Below are positions 37,641 through 46,716 of a stretch of 64,000 bases of DNA, one piece after another; position 1 is the first letter of the stretch; each line of letters starts with the position of its first letter. Origin of the DNA: Pyrinomonadaceae bacterium (lineage in GTDB: Bacteria; Acidobacteriota; Blastocatellia; Pyrinomonadales; Pyrinomonadaceae); contig JABARP010000012.1 of NCBI GenBank assembly GCA_019186825.1, positions 321,532 to 385,531 on the forward strand, read 5' to 3'. The position numbers were made by a program, and so were the translations under genes. The notes beneath the pieces are model-generated. The model worked only from the letters and a program-made list of their open reading frames with translations, was not told the DNA's origin and made no database searches.

Positions 37641-39575
37641 CTAAGTCGTTGAAAGCTTTTGTTTTACAGGCTTTGCATTCTTTGGCACGTCGTTCACAAC
37701 GGTCGTTCCCGGCGGCGTATTCGGCTTATTCATACGATTGATGATCATCTGCTGGCCGAAGCTCACAAGGTTGCCGAAGAACCAGTATAACAGCAGTCCG
37801 CTCGGTGCTGACCACATCACCCAAAGCATCATGACCGGCATAAAGTAGGTCATTATCTTTTGCTGCATCTGCTGCTCAGGCGAAACGGTGGCGGCCTGCG
37901 GCGTGAACTTCATCGACAAGATCATCGAGATCGCGAATGCGAATTCGAGTATGTGGTATGGATCCGCAGCCGAAAGATCAGGAAGCCACAAAAACTGAGC
38001 TTGTCGTATGTCAAGCGAAACCGTCACAGCCGTGTAGAACGCCAAGAGCAGCGGGAACTGCAGGATCATCGGAAGGCACCCGCCCAAAGGCAAAGCGTCC
38101 TTCGTCATCTTGAGTTGCTCCATCTGCAGCGCACGCATTCTCGGGTCGTCCATCGGCACACCCTTCTTCTGCAGGTCTTTGATCTTGTCCTGCACCTCTT
38201 TCATCTTCGGCGCATTTCCCGATGCCTTTTTGAAAGACCGTGTCTGCGACCAACGCAGCGGGAAAAGCAGCATGTAGAAAAGGAAGGTGAAGATGATGAT
38301 CGCGGCGCCATAATTGCGCGTCAGCTGATCAAAGAAGGAGAGAGCGTATAGGACGAGGATCCCGATCGGTTTCGTGAACCAACGCAACACGCGATAGTTG
38401 CTAAAGTTGATCGTATCGACAAGGTCGATCGGACGGCCGACGTCTTGTGAAAGACTCTTGTTGTAGAGTCCCGCAAATGCAAAATAATCTTTCGGACCGG
38501 TATAAACCTTTGTCACCGTGCCGTCCGCTGCGACCGGAACGGCAGCCGTGATCAGGTGCCGCGTCTCGCTGTGCTTCGGTTTGCGGGTGATCCAGGAAAT
38601 AATGCCGTCGTAATAATCCGGAAGCGGATATTCATACTTCGAGGCTGTGAACTCGAGCCCTTCTGTTCGCGTCGCCGGCACCGCGGCCTGCGCAAAATAC
38701 GCATCTGCAACGCCTGCCCAATCGACCGCACCGGGAGCAGGCAAGGTACTAAGGTTGTTGGCGTCAAAGGTAAACGAAGTGCCGGGGTGCCGAACGATCG
38801 CCTCATCCACATACCCGACAGCTTCGGGTTCGATGTGATAGTAGCTGTGGTGCGTGATGGCCTGATCCCCGAGGCTTGCACCAATAAGGAGCTTGACGCT
38901 CGGAACGGGCTGGCCGCCGCGCGTCAATTTCACCGCAACGTCACTTACGAACGAATCGCCGCGGAAGAGAAATATCTTTGTCGCCTCAACACCGTCGGCG
39001 GTTGTAAATTTGAACTCGACCTGTTTTGTCTCGCCGTCCTTGAGCGTTACCTCGCCCTCAGCATCGGTCGAGAAGTCGGTTGTATTCAACGTTCTGTCGA
39101 GGCCGGCATCGCCGGTTGCGAGGCGGAACGGCAGTTCCCGCGGATCTCTCGAAAGTGCCGTCTCGGAAATAAGCTGGAGCGGTTTCTCGTTTTGCGGCGT
39201 CGAGCCGTCGGCATAGATAGCTTGTTCACCATTCGCCGAGATATTCTTCAAGATCACCCAGCTCGTTGCGACCGCACCCTTTGAATCGAGCGTAACCTCG
39301 TAAAGCGGAGTCTTTATCGTGATCTTACGGTTAGGGGCAGCCGGTACGGCTGCTGCTGCTTCGGGAGCGGGAGACTCGGTCGGAGCCGCTGCTGAGACCG
39401 GTGTCGGCGCAGCAGCCGCAGTCGTATTTGTGTTCGAATTCGCCGCCTTGTTCGCGTTATCGCCCGCCGGATTCTTCGGAGCGAAAAAGTATTGCCAGCC
39501 AAAAAGGATGAATACACAAAGAACTGCTGCAATTAAAAAGCGCTTCTGGCTGTCGGTATTATTGCTGTTTTCCAT
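37641..39575 (-). CDS. yidC: Membrane protein insertase YidC
   Basis: The 644-residue insertase is of the Gram-negative type: one N-terminal transmembrane helix (residues 12-30), an Ala/Pro/Thr-rich linker, and a large periplasmic beta-sandwich (about 75-360). The conserved five-helix core follows ([32 protein letters not shown]... and [20 protein letters not shown]). The hydrophilic-groove arginine is in LRWSQTRS. It helps Sec-dependent and independent insertion of inner-membrane proteins. The start overlaps the end of yidD by 17 bases. Confidence 0.97.
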   Translation of the reverse strand: MENSNNTDSQKRFLIAAVLCVFILFGWQYFFAPKNPAGDNANKAANSNTNTTAAAAPTPVSAAAPTESPAPEAAAAVPAAPNRKITIKTPLYEVTLDSKGAVATSWVILKNISANGEQAIYADGSTPQNEKPLQLISETALSRDPRELPFRLATGDAGLDRTLNTTDFSTDAEGEVTLKDGETKQVEFKFTTADGVEATKIFLFRGDSFVSDVAVKLTRGGQPVPSVKLLIGASLGDQAITHHSYYHIEPEAVGYVDEAIVRHPGTSFTFDANNLSTLPAPGAVDWAGVADAYFAQAAVPATRTEGLEFTASKYEYPLPDYYDGIISWITRKPKHSETRHLITAAVPVAADGTVTKVYTGPKDYFAFAGLYNKSLSQDVGRPIDLVDTINFSNYRVLRWFTKPIGILVLYALSFFDQLTRNYGAAIIIFTFLFYMLLFPLRWSQTRSFKKASGNAPKMKEVQDKIKDLQKKGVPMDDPRMRALQMEQLKMTKDALPLGGCLPMILQFPLLLAFYTAVTVSLDIRQAQFLWLPDLSAADPYHILEFAFAISMILSMKFTPQAATVSPEQQMQQKIMTYFMPVMMLWVMWSAPSGLLLYWFFGNLVSFGQQMIINRMNKPNTPPGTTVVNDVPKNAKPVKQKLSTT

Positions 39576-39795
39576 TTATCGAAGCGACGGGGTCGTAACC
39601 GCCTTTTGCGAAGGGCTGGCACCTTAAGATACGTTTTACACCGAGCCATGTTCCGCGGACCGCACCGTATTTGATGATCGCCTGCCGTGCGTATTCAGAA
39701 CAGGTCGGCTCGAATCGACACGCAGGAGCCAGGTAAGGCGAGATCGCTACCTTATAGAACCAAATAATGCCGAGAGCGAGGTGCTTCATTGCCAA
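39559..39795 (-). CDS. yidD: Membrane protein insertion efficiency factor YidD
   Basis: The 78-residue protein has the DUF37/YidD core: [30 protein letters not shown] with its three conserved cysteines, and the C-terminal [13 protein letters not shown]. It works alongside YidC near the inner membrane. It starts 5 bases after rnpA ends and overlaps yidC, in the standard rpmH-rnpA-yidD-yidC order. Confidence 0.94.
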   Translation of the reverse strand: MAMKHLALGIIWFYKVAISPYLAPACRFEPTCSEYARQAIIKYGAVRGTWLGVKRILRCQPFAKGGYDPVASINGKQQ

Positions 39796-39800
39796 AACCC

Positions 39801-40310
39801 TTATTTTGCCACTCTCGCGACCAGGACACGAAACTCTGCAAGCGGTTTATCGAGCTTTTGGTAGATAATGGCTCGCCGCGCATTGAGCACCCAGTCGAAA
39901 GGTTCCTTCACCGCAGCAAGCTCCGCTGCCGACAGCCGAAAACATTCTCGAAGGAGCCGTTTAGCACGATTTCGATCGTGCGCTTTGCCGATCGCCTTTT
40001 TCGTCGCGGTTATTCCGACGCGGTGACGCCCCGCTTTTGAGGGCAAAATAAAGACCGTCATAAAACGGCCCTCGATGCGTCGTCCCTGCTCGTAAACACG
40101 CAGAAACTCGGCGCGCGTCCGCAGCCGAGCTTCCTTAGGTAAAGTAAAACTTAATAGTGCTGAACCGTTAATCGTTTGCGTCCCTTTGCTCGGCGGCGCT
40201 TGAGCACTGCGCGGCCGTTCTTGGTCGCCATCCGTGCACGGAAGCCGTGCTTCTTTGCGCGCCTGCGGTTGTTCGGTTGAAATGTTCTCTTCGGCATACT
40301 TGTCCCTCAC
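39801..40310 (-). CDS. rnpA: RNase P protein component, frame running across all of rpmH
   Basis: The conserved part ([25 protein letters not shown]... and [29 protein letters not shown], with the RNR motif) is a normal RnpA that helps RNase P RNA trim tRNA 5' ends. However, between the rpmH start and this core there is no ATG, GTG or TTG in frame. The only standard starts are upstream of rpmH: GTG 40310, TTG 40313, GTG 40322 and TTG 40328. GTG 40310 gives 169 residues with a basic, proline-rich extension of about 50. This matches the overlapped rpmH/rnpA genes described in Thermus. An ATT start near 40172 is the other possibility. Confidence 0.85.
   Translation of the reverse strand: MRDKYAEENISTEQPQARKEARLPCTDGDQERPRSAQAPPSKGTQTINGSALLSFTLPKEARLRTRAEFLRVYEQGRRIEGRFMTVFILPSKAGRHRVGITATKKAIGKAHDRNRAKRLLRECFRLSAAELAAVKEPFDWVLNARRAIIYQKLDKPLAEFRVLVARVAK
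40151..40297 (-). CDS. rpmH: 50S ribosomal protein L34
   Basis: Minus-strand ATG 40297 to TAA 40151 encodes 48 residues starting [20 protein letters not shown] and ending [10 protein letters not shown]. It contains the L34 signature KRTxQPxxRRRxxxHGFRxRM. The ribosome-binding site GAGGGA lies 6 bases before the ATG. The whole gene sits inside the upstream part of the rnpA reading frame in another frame. Confidence 0.97.
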   Translation of the reverse strand: MPKRTFQPNNRRRAKKHGFRARMATKNGRAVLKRRRAKGRKRLTVQHY

Positions 40311-40376
40311 CAATATGTTCACTCGCAAGAAGTGAAAACTTAGAGTTTAGGCGAATCCGGTGGCAAATGTCAAAGC

Positions 40377-40832
40377 CTATTTGGCGGGTTCCGGGCCTTC
40401 CTTTTCGTGCATCCAAAGCCATGCATCGCCGATCTCGTGATCTTGTACCACTCCTTTGTATGCAAACCCGTTCTTTCTTAGGATCGCAACAGAAGCATTC
40501 TCCTCGGGCGCTGTTTGCGCGGTCACAGTCAGATCGGGGTCGTTCTGGTAGGCGATCTTCAGCATTTCGCTGCAAGAAAATGATGCAATACCCTGCCCCT
40601 CAAACTCCTTGAAGGTCGCATAGGCGATCTCGACCTTTCCGTCCTTAGGCTGCCCCACAAATCCGCAACAGCCGACGACGCGACCTTCGCGCACGACGAA
40701 ATATCCGACCCAGGGCGGGACAAATCCGATCTTCGGATAAAATTCCTCGTACATGGCGAAAATGCTCTGGCAATCATCCGGCACGTAAAGCTCGTCGGCC
40801 CTTTCCGCCAGATCGAGGATCCTCAATTCCAT
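40377..40832 (-). CDS. GNAT-family N-acetyltransferase
   Basis: The 151-residue protein shows the GNAT fold: strand VGYFVVREGRVVGCCGF, strand KVEIAYATFKEFEGQGIAS whose Q-G-x-G/A loop binds acetyl-CoA (about residues 81-90), and the C-terminal NASVAILRKNGFAYKGV. The substrate is unknown. Its start codon follows the purN stop with no gap, so it is co-transcribed with purN. Confidence 0.82.
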   Translation of the reverse strand: MELRILDLAERADELYVPDDCQSIFAMYEEFYPKIGFVPPWVGYFVVREGRVVGCCGFVGQPKDGKVEIAYATFKEFEGQGIASFSCSEMLKIAYQNDPDLTVTAQTAPEENASVAILRKNGFAYKGVVQDHEIGDAWLWMHEKEGPEPAK

Positions 40833-41402
40833 TTATTGCACCTCGCTTTGCAGCTTCTTAAGAGCCGCGATGTAAAGATCGTGTTCCTCATTGAGAATGC
40901 GCTGGGTAAGCGTCTCGACGGTGTCATCAGGGAGGCGAGGAACCTCTTTCTGTAGGATGACCGGGCCGTGGTCGAGGAGTTCATCGACATAGTGAACCGT
41001 GCAGCCCGTGACCTTCACACCTGCGTCAAAGGCCTGCTTTTGGGCGTCGAGGCCGGGAAATGCGGGGAGAAGGCTCGGGTGAATGTTCACGATCTTACCC
41101 GCAAACCGCCGAACGAACTCCGGCGATAGCAGCCGCATATAGCCTGCGAGGCAAATCAGCTCGACGCCGCGTTTCTCAAGCTCGTCGCCGATCTCGGTAT
41201 CGTGCTCGGCACGCGATCTTCCTTTCCGCTCGACAACAACCGTCTCGATGCCGCGATCCCTTGCTTTTGTTAGTCCCTCGGCTCCTGCCTTGTCGCTGAT
41301 AACGACCGCGACCTTCGACGCCGGGATCTCGCCCGACGCCATCGCATCCGAGATCGCCGCCATATTCGACCCGCGGCCCGATATCAAAATACCGATCTTC
41401 AT
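40833..41402 (-). CDS. purN: Phosphoribosylglycinamide formyltransferase
   Basis: The 189-residue enzyme transfers a formyl group from 10-formyl-tetrahydrofolate to GAR in purine synthesis. MKIGILISGRGSNMAAI opens the protein, and the catalytic region is LICLAGYMRLLSPEFV...GKIVNIHPSLLPAFPG (Asn-x-His), with the catalytic Asp in the VHYVDELLDHGPVI loop. PurM, which acts two steps later and is often co-operonic, is at 46717-47763 on the same strand, more than 5 kb away. Confidence 0.95.
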   Translation of the reverse strand: MKIGILISGRGSNMAAISDAMASGEIPASKVAVVISDKAGAEGLTKARDRGIETVVVERKGRSRAEHDTEIGDELEKRGVELICLAGYMRLLSPEFVRRFAGKIVNIHPSLLPAFPGLDAQKQAFDAGVKVTGCTVHYVDELLDHGPVILQKEVPRLPDDTVETLTQRILNEEHDLYIAALKKLQSEVQ

Positions 41403-41513
41403 AAACTCTCGATTCTACTCGAGGATAAGATATCATCACAGAGCTAAAACTATGCCACCGCTCGTGTGAAGAGCAACGCGAACTAAAGACCACAGCGACT
41501 TAAACCGAACTTT

Positions 41514-41928
41514 ATGCGTTATTGGATAAACACAGTATCCCGGTCACACGTCCAGATCGGCCTTGCCGGCGGCTTTACACAGGCAGATCACGGGAAAAAT
41601 ACTCGCATCAAGAACCTCGCAAATGGCGACCTCATTGCCTTCTACTCGCCAAGAACGGCACTCATTGACGGCGGCTTCAGACATTTACCGCGATCGGCCG
41701 AATTGCCGACGACGAACCCTATCAGGTCGAGATGTCGCCAACTTTCCACCCATGGCGACGGCGAGTGGAGTTCATTGAATGTGTCGAAGCCCCGATCCGA
41801 CCGCTCATCGAGAAGCTTGGCTTCATCGAAAATAAGCAGCGTTGGGCTTTCCGTTTCGGCGCGGGCTATTTGAGATCGAACAAACGGATTTTGGGCTTAT
41901 CGCCGGAGCAATGGGCGTAACATTGTAG
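41514..41928 (+). pseudogene. EVE-domain protein gene with two frameshifts
   Basis: The frame from ATG 41514 reads MRYWINTVSRSHVQIGLAGG and GDLIAFYSPRTALIDGG, typical EVE (PUA-like) sequence. Then it loses similarity. The match resumes in another frame from about 41670 (LQTFTAIGRIADDEPYQVEM, then SPTFHPWRRRVEF and APIRPLIEKLGFI), and again in the third frame from about 41855 (LFEIEQTDFGLIAGAMG) to TAG 41928. Both shifts fit single-base losses. EVE domains bind modified bases and often accompany restriction systems, which fits the nearby cassette. The alternative is sequencing error at two places. Confidence 0.8.
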
Positions 41929-41948
41929 GCGAAGTTCACTCGACGGCC

Positions 41949-42884
41949 TCATTGACCCAAAGCCTTGAGCTGCGCGAGGCCTTTGGTTGCAAGCTTGTTG
42001 CCCGGATCAAGGGCGAGAACCTTCTCGAAATCTGCCCGTGCGAGCGCGTACTCTTTCCGATCGAAGCGGACTGCACCGCGCATCAAATAGGCACCCCTGT
42101 ACGCCGGATCCAGCTTTATCGCATGATCAAGGTCTGCTATCGCGAGATCCCGGCGGCCCATTCGCGTGTACGCGATCGCACGATCCAGATACGCTTTCGG
42201 ATAGTCGGGCCGGAGCTTCATTGCCTCGTTGATATCAGCGAGCGCTCGGTCATATGTCCCTATTGCCGAGTAAAGCACTCCACGATTATTCCATGCCTCG
42301 GCACTTGTCGGGTCGAGCTCGATCCCCTTGTTCGCATCAGCGAGGGCCTCTTTGTATTTCTTTTGCTTAAAATACACCGCTCCACGATTGATGAACGCCT
42401 TTGCATACCGCGGTGAGAGGCGTATCGCCTCACTGTAATCGGCGATCGCGAGGTCGTCAGAGCCCAGCTCTTTGCGAGAAATGCCGCGGTTGTACCAGAT
42501 CGTTGCGTCCGTCGGCGACAATCCGATCGCTGTTGTATAGTCCTCGACTGCGGCGGCGATCTGACCAAGCCTTTTCTTACAAAGGCCGCGCTGGAAATAC
42601 GCATTCACATTCTTTGCATCGCGTGCGATCGCGTTCGAATAATCCGAGACCGCTGCTATGCAGTTGCCGAGAAAGTAATATGCCTGCCCGCGGTTGTACC
42701 ACGCCGCCGTCGAGCCCGGTTCGAGCCGTATTGCAGCAGTGTAGCTTTCGATCGCCCGAGCGTAATCCTTGTTCTTATAATGCTTTAACCCCGCGTCAAA
42801 ATACTGCTGAGCCGTCTGGGCGTACGCCACAGCGGAAAAGCACAGAACAATGAAGAAGGTTGCCAGGGGTGTGCGAATTTTCAT
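41949..42884 (-). CDS. Secreted TPR-repeat protein
   Basis: ATG 42884 gives a 311-residue protein with a signal peptide (MKIRTPLATFFIVLCFSAVAYAQ), followed by about eight consecutive tetratricopeptide units. Each carries the W-x-x-G/N-R-G and A-x-x-D/A-x-x-x-A-I-x-L-x-P pattern (AWYNRGQAYYFLGNC, AYFQRGLCKKRLGQ, IWYNRGISRKELGS and so on). An upstream in-frame start at 42953 would put 23 residues ahead of the signal peptide. It is a protein-interaction scaffold in the periplasm with no catalytic domain. Confidence 0.9.
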   Translation of the reverse strand: MKIRTPLATFFIVLCFSAVAYAQTAQQYFDAGLKHYKNKDYARAIESYTAAIRLEPGSTAAWYNRGQAYYFLGNCIAAVSDYSNAIARDAKNVNAYFQRGLCKKRLGQIAAAVEDYTTAIGLSPTDATIWYNRGISRKELGSDDLAIADYSEAIRLSPRYAKAFINRGAVYFKQKKYKEALADANKGIELDPTSAEAWNNRGVLYSAIGTYDRALADINEAMKLRPDYPKAYLDRAIAYTRMGRRDLAIADLDHAIKLDPAYRGAYLMRGAVRFDRKEYALARADFEKVLALDPGNKLATKGLAQLKALGQ

Positions 42885-43084
42885 ACGGCGAATTGTACAG
42901 GAAATCAACCGGCTGCGTAAAAAGGGAAGGCGTGGCCCATGTGCCGCAGACAAGGGACGGTAACCTTACTGGTTGTTTCCAATGCCGCAAAGTGCCAACA
43001 TAAAGATACAAACTATTATGTAAATGCGTGGCCGGCCCCCGCGACCCTCAACCGCACAGTCGGACCCACGCCGAAAGAGGCAAA

Positions 43085-43642
43085 ATGGATAAATACAACA
43101 TCGCCGTTATCGTCGGCAGTCTTCGCAAGGATTCGTTAAACAGGAAATTGGCAACGGGCATCGCACAGCTTGCACCGCCCGAGTTCTCATTCAAACAGCT
43201 TGAGATCGGCGACCTGCCGCTCTATAACCAGGACGATGACGCAGACCAGGCAGCTCCCGTCAAACGGCTGAAGGCCGAGGTTGCGGCCGCGGACGGCCTG
43301 ATGTTCGTAACGCCCGAGTACAACCGCTCGATGCCGGGCGTTTTAAAGAATGCGATCGACCACGCCTCGCGGCCTTATGGCGATAATTCCTGGAGCGGTA
43401 AACCTGCGGGCGTACTTGGCGTCTCGATCGGTGCGATCGGAACCGCACTCGCGCAGCAGCACCTTCGCAACACTCTCGCGTACCTCGATGTCCCGACACT
43501 CGGCCAGCCCGAACTCTTCCTACACCACCGTGAAGGTATGTTCAATGACGACGGCTCCATCGGCGACGCCAGCCGCGAGTTCCTCCAAAAATGGATGGAC
43601 CGCTACGTCGCCTGGGTCAAAACCCACACAAACGGCAAATGA
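43085..43642 (+). CDS. NADPH-dependent FMN reductase
   Basis: The 185-residue flavodoxin-like protein begins MDKYNIAVIVGSLRKDSLNRKLA, the FMN phosphate-binding loop of the FMN_red family, and has FVTPEYNRSMPGVLKNAIDHASRP, the second flavin-binding motif. Such enzymes reduce FMN, quinones, chromate or azo dyes. ATG 43085 is preferred over an upstream start at 43028 that would add 19 residues. Confidence 0.88.
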   Translation: MDKYNIAVIVGSLRKDSLNRKLATGIAQLAPPEFSFKQLEIGDLPLYNQDDDADQAAPVKRLKAEVAAADGLMFVTPEYNRSMPGVLKNAIDHASRPYGDNSWSGKPAGVLGVSIGAIGTALAQQHLRNTLAYLDVPTLGQPELFLHHREGMFNDDGSIGDASREFLQKWMDRYVAWVKTHTNGK

Positions 43643-43676
43643 TCTTTGTCTGAGTTTGCGCCAGCTGGACACCGAA

Positions 43677-44135
43677 ATGACAAACGTAGCCAAAAGCCCG
43701 GAGGATGTACCACGACTTTTCGTCGAGAACTGGAACAACCGACGGGCAGACCTTTTGGCCGAGCTGTTTGAGGAAGACGCTGATTTCATCAATGTTGTCG
43801 GCCTTTGGTGGGAAGACCGGGACGCGATCTTTAAGGCACACGACTACGGGCTGAAGGTGATCTTTAATGACTCGACGCTTCGTGCCGGTCGCATGAAGGT
43901 TAAGATGTTGGCAAACGATGTCGCCGTTCTCCACGTTAGGATGACATTGTCGGGCCAGACACCATTGGAAGGTTCGGCCGGCGTACGGCAGACTGTCTTC
44001 ACTTTTGTCGTCCACAAGCAAAACGACCGTTGGCTTTGTGTATCGGCACAGAATACCGACATCGTCGGCGGAGCCGAAACATTTATCCGAACCGAAACAA
44101 GCGAGCTAAAACCCGCAGACTATCGAAAAAGATAA
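43677..44135 (+). CDS. SnoaL/DUF4440-like NTF2-fold protein
   Basis: From ATG 43677 the 152-residue product has the cone-shaped NTF2 pattern: an N-terminal helix with WNNRRADLLAELFEEDADFINVVG, a GxWxGR-like segment (WWEDRDAIFKAHDYG), and C-terminal strands ending FVVHKQNDRWLCVSAQNTDIV. Members are small stress or polyketide-type enzymes, or ligand binders. It follows the FMN reductase gene after 34 bases and may share its transcript. No substrate can be inferred. Confidence 0.8.
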   Translation: MTNVAKSPEDVPRLFVENWNNRRADLLAELFEEDADFINVVGLWWEDRDAIFKAHDYGLKVIFNDSTLRAGRMKVKMLANDVAVLHVRMTLSGQTPLEGSAGVRQTVFTFVVHKQNDRWLCVSAQNTDIVGGAETFIRTETSELKPADYRKR

Positions 44136-44230
44136 CACTTAGGTCAGGCATTGGCACAGGTTGCTCTACTTAGGGAGCGATCAGAAAGGCAATTCTCTCC
44201 AAGCAAGATCTCATTATTGAAACTGTAAAC

Positions 44231-44950
44231 ATGAACAGTGACTGCAATCAGATAGCAAGCTATGCTGCTCGAACCTTGCCATTATCATCAGCACATCTGG
44301 GTGATGAGTTCTTCTATCAAAGCCTTCCTCTCTGCGTGATCGACGCGGTCTTTTCTATCGGCGTTCGATACAAAAGTGTGCAGAAGGTTGTGTCCAGATA
44401 TTGTGATTGGTGCGGTATCGAACCCTTCCGTTCGGATCGCACGATGCTCCCCTCGCAGGCCGAACAACAGTCGATCAGCTCCTTTTGCGATAAGTTAAAC
44501 AAACTCGGGCATCAAGAGATTGCCATTGATGTCTTTCAGAACCGACAGCGAACCTCGACCCGAAACGGGATCTTGAAGGCAGAAGCTGTTTCCCGCTTTG
44601 CGGCCGTGCTTCGCGAGCATCGTGTCGAGTATTTGCAGGACATACCGGCAGCTGCACAGACCAAGGCTTTGGAGGATTCCATTCGAGGTATTCCCGGCCA
44701 GAAAAGCGGCATCTCACTCCGGTACTTCTGGATGCTTGCCGGGTCGGCCGAATTCATTAAGCCCGACCGTATGGTGTTACGTTTCCTTGAGTCGGCGTTA
44801 AGCCGTACTGTAACTTCCGATGAAGCTCAGGACCTCCTAACAGCCTCCTGCGAAGAATTGAGGAAAAGCTATCCACTACTAACACCACGGATGCTGGACC
44901 ACGAGATCTGGAAGTACCAGCGGGAACTCACGCTCCCATCTAAGCGATGA
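44231..44950 (+). CDS. HhH-GPD-like protein next to a restriction-modification cassette
   Basis: The 239-residue protein has a helical N-terminal part. From about residue 155 it has an endonuclease III-like helix-hairpin-helix and GPD segment: GIPGQKSGISLRYFWML, then FIKPDRMVLRFLESAL. The aspartate in PDRMV aligns with the catalytic Asp of the Nth/MutY family. The lysine of the LPGVGRKTA motif is replaced by glycine, which suggests a monofunctional glycosylase or a catalytically altered member. No iron-sulfur cysteine cluster is seen at the C-terminus. The family is not one I can name. It starts the island that continues with the probable endonuclease and methyltransferase. Confidence 0.7.
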   Translation: MNSDCNQIASYAARTLPLSSAHLGDEFFYQSLPLCVIDAVFSIGVRYKSVQKVVSRYCDWCGIEPFRSDRTMLPSQAEQQSISSFCDKLNKLGHQEIAIDVFQNRQRTSTRNGILKAEAVSRFAAVLREHRVEYLQDIPAAAQTKALEDSIRGIPGQKSGISLRYFWMLAGSAEFIKPDRMVLRFLESALSRTVTSDEAQDLLTASCEELRKSYPLLTPRMLDHEIWKYQRELTLPSKR

Positions 44951-45083
44951 TCTGCACACGTTGGTCACCAGAGGAAATGCGCCTGTGCGAACACAGCTCC
45001 AGCGCGGTATTATTAAGCTGCTTTTGTGTTCATGGCAGGCCGTACCTAATGGCGTTCGCCCACCAGAAGCCATACTACGTAAT

Positions 45084-45788
45084 ATGAATCAAAACGCACA
45101 AATTGGTAGCAATGTCGAAAGACTTTTTAAAAATACCATCGGAAAGCAATCGAATGTTCTCACAATCCTAAAAGCGCGGTTTGGAATTAAAGGCAATTTT
45201 GCTAAGGCATTCTCAACAGGCACCGACGCGGGAAAATCCGATGTGATTCTTAGATTTACGAATGCAACATTGGGTGCAAACATCAAGGCGTTTAAAGCGG
45301 GCTTCAACCAATTGACAAGACTAACGATCCAATCCTTTTGCCGAGAGTTTGGGCTTGTCCAACTTCAGCCCATTTTCGAGAAAGGTGCGGTTCGCGTTGC
45401 GGGAAAAGCCGGTCGATTCATTGCTGAATCCGACGAGCAAATGATCATTTCGAAACTTAACCCGTTAGGACCAAAGATTGTACATTTTGCACTCGCGCGC
45501 ACGGAGAACCCCGAGTTGCTCGTCTTGTACGACCGTAATAACATGCAGATGCATATTTACGACTTACCGCTCATTCTAACGAGCCTCGATTACTCCATTA
45601 CAATTTCTCCTCGAGGAGTCATCCGAATTGGTAAGTACATTACAATCCAAAGGAAAGGCGGAAATGGTGTGCATTCGGCACACATTCCAAAAACATCGTT
45701 ATCTCATCCAGGAAATAATTTGCAGATAAAAATGACTGTAGGCTCCTTCGTGTCAGAAGTGGCACCGATTGCGTCGTACAGTGCTTAG
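45084..45788 (+). CDS. Probable type II restriction endonuclease
   Basis: ATG 45084 gives 234 residues, beginning MNQNAQIGSNVERLFKNTIGKQ; the frame is open to 44961 but that part has no protein-like character. A PD-(D/E)xK-like core can be proposed at GKSDVILRF (Asp near residue 54) followed by GANIKAFKAGFNQ (about residues 65-77). The C-terminal half is beta-rich. Assignment as an endonuclease rests mainly on position, 40 bases before a DNA methyltransferase, and on this weak motif. The gene is visibly richer in A and T than its neighbours, a sign of transfer. Confidence 0.6.
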   Translation: MNQNAQIGSNVERLFKNTIGKQSNVLTILKARFGIKGNFAKAFSTGTDAGKSDVILRFTNATLGANIKAFKAGFNQLTRLTIQSFCREFGLVQLQPIFEKGAVRVAGKAGRFIAESDEQMIISKLNPLGPKIVHFALARTENPELLVLYDRNNMQMHIYDLPLILTSLDYSITISPRGVIRIGKYITIQRKGGNGVHSAHIPKTSLSHPGNNLQIKMTVGSFVSEVAPIASYSA

Positions 45789-45828
45789 TCTATTGCGTTT
45801 GCGCCTGAGATAACATATAATTGCACCG

Positions 45829-46632
45829 ATGCAACTTAATAAAATATACCAGGAAAACTGCCTTGAAACAATGCGGTTGATGAGCGATGACTTCCTCGAT
45901 ATGACGATAACCAGTCCGCCATATGATGATTTGCGCGACTACAACGGTTACCATTTTCCAGTTGAAGAGATCGCACGTTCTTTGTTCCAGAAGACAAGGC
46001 AAGGAGGGGTAGTAATTTGGGTTGTCGGCGACCGGACGGTAAATGGTAACGAAACATTAACCAGCTTCCGACACGCTCTCACGTTTCAGGAGGTCGGCTT
46101 CCGTGTACATGACACCATGATTTACGTCAAAAACAATCCAATTCCCAGCGATTGTGGAAAACGATACCGCCAGGCATTTGAGTATATGTTCTGCTTCAGC
46201 AAGGGACAGCCAACGACGTTCAATCCGATTACTGAACCGACAAAGTCCGCGGGTCAAAAAATTACTGCTTTTAGGATTACCGGTAAAGGTCGTGGAAATG
46301 TTCCGGATGAGGATATTGGTCGCAAAATCAAGTCCGAAAGAAAAGTAACAAACATTTTTGCTTACAATGTCGGCACTTCAAGCTCAAAGGATAAAATTGC
46401 CTTCCAACATCCAGCAATATTTCCAGAAAAACTTGTCGCCGATCAGATACAGAGTTGGACCAACCAAAACGATCTGGTTTATGACTGCTTTATGGGCAGT
46501 GGCACAACGGCAAAGATTGCCCATCAACTGGGTCGACGTTGGATAGGATCGGAAATATCTGAAGAATACGTAGAATTAGCCAACGAGCGCTTGAAACCTT
46601 ACCTGTCTCTATTTGACACTGCATCCGCCTAG
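45829..46632 (+). CDS. DNA amino-methyltransferase, beta class (N4-cytosine or N6-adenine)
   Basis: The 267-residue enzyme has the catalytic motif IV TSPPY near residue 27 (DMTITSPPYDDLRDYN) and the AdoMet motif I near the C-terminus (DLVYDCFMGSGTTAKIAHQLGRRWIGSEI), the order of the beta class. S/T-P-P-Y with this context is shared by N4-cytosine and many N6-adenine enzymes, so the target base is not fixed. With the preceding gene it makes a likely type II restriction-modification pair. Codon use and A+T content resemble that gene and not the neighbouring purM. Confidence 0.9.
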   Translation: MQLNKIYQENCLETMRLMSDDFLDMTITSPPYDDLRDYNGYHFPVEEIARSLFQKTRQGGVVIWVVGDRTVNGNETLTSFRHALTFQEVGFRVHDTMIYVKNNPIPSDCGKRYRQAFEYMFCFSKGQPTTFNPITEPTKSAGQKITAFRITGKGRGNVPDEDIGRKIKSERKVTNIFAYNVGTSSSKDKIAFQHPAIFPEKLVADQIQSWTNQNDLVYDCFMGSGTTAKIAHQLGRRWIGSEISEEYVELANERLKPYLSLFDTASA

Positions 46633-46716
46633 CTGATTCTAGCCTTTTTCGAGCAAGCGATTCGCACGAACTGCACTTCATCCGACTAATTTAGCTAGTT
46701 TGCAAATTCACCGACA

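Noticed and set aside
44961..45083. A 41-residue N-terminal extension of the probable endonuclease
   Set aside because: Composition is not protein-like, it begins 11 bases after the previous stop, and a good ATG is at 45084.
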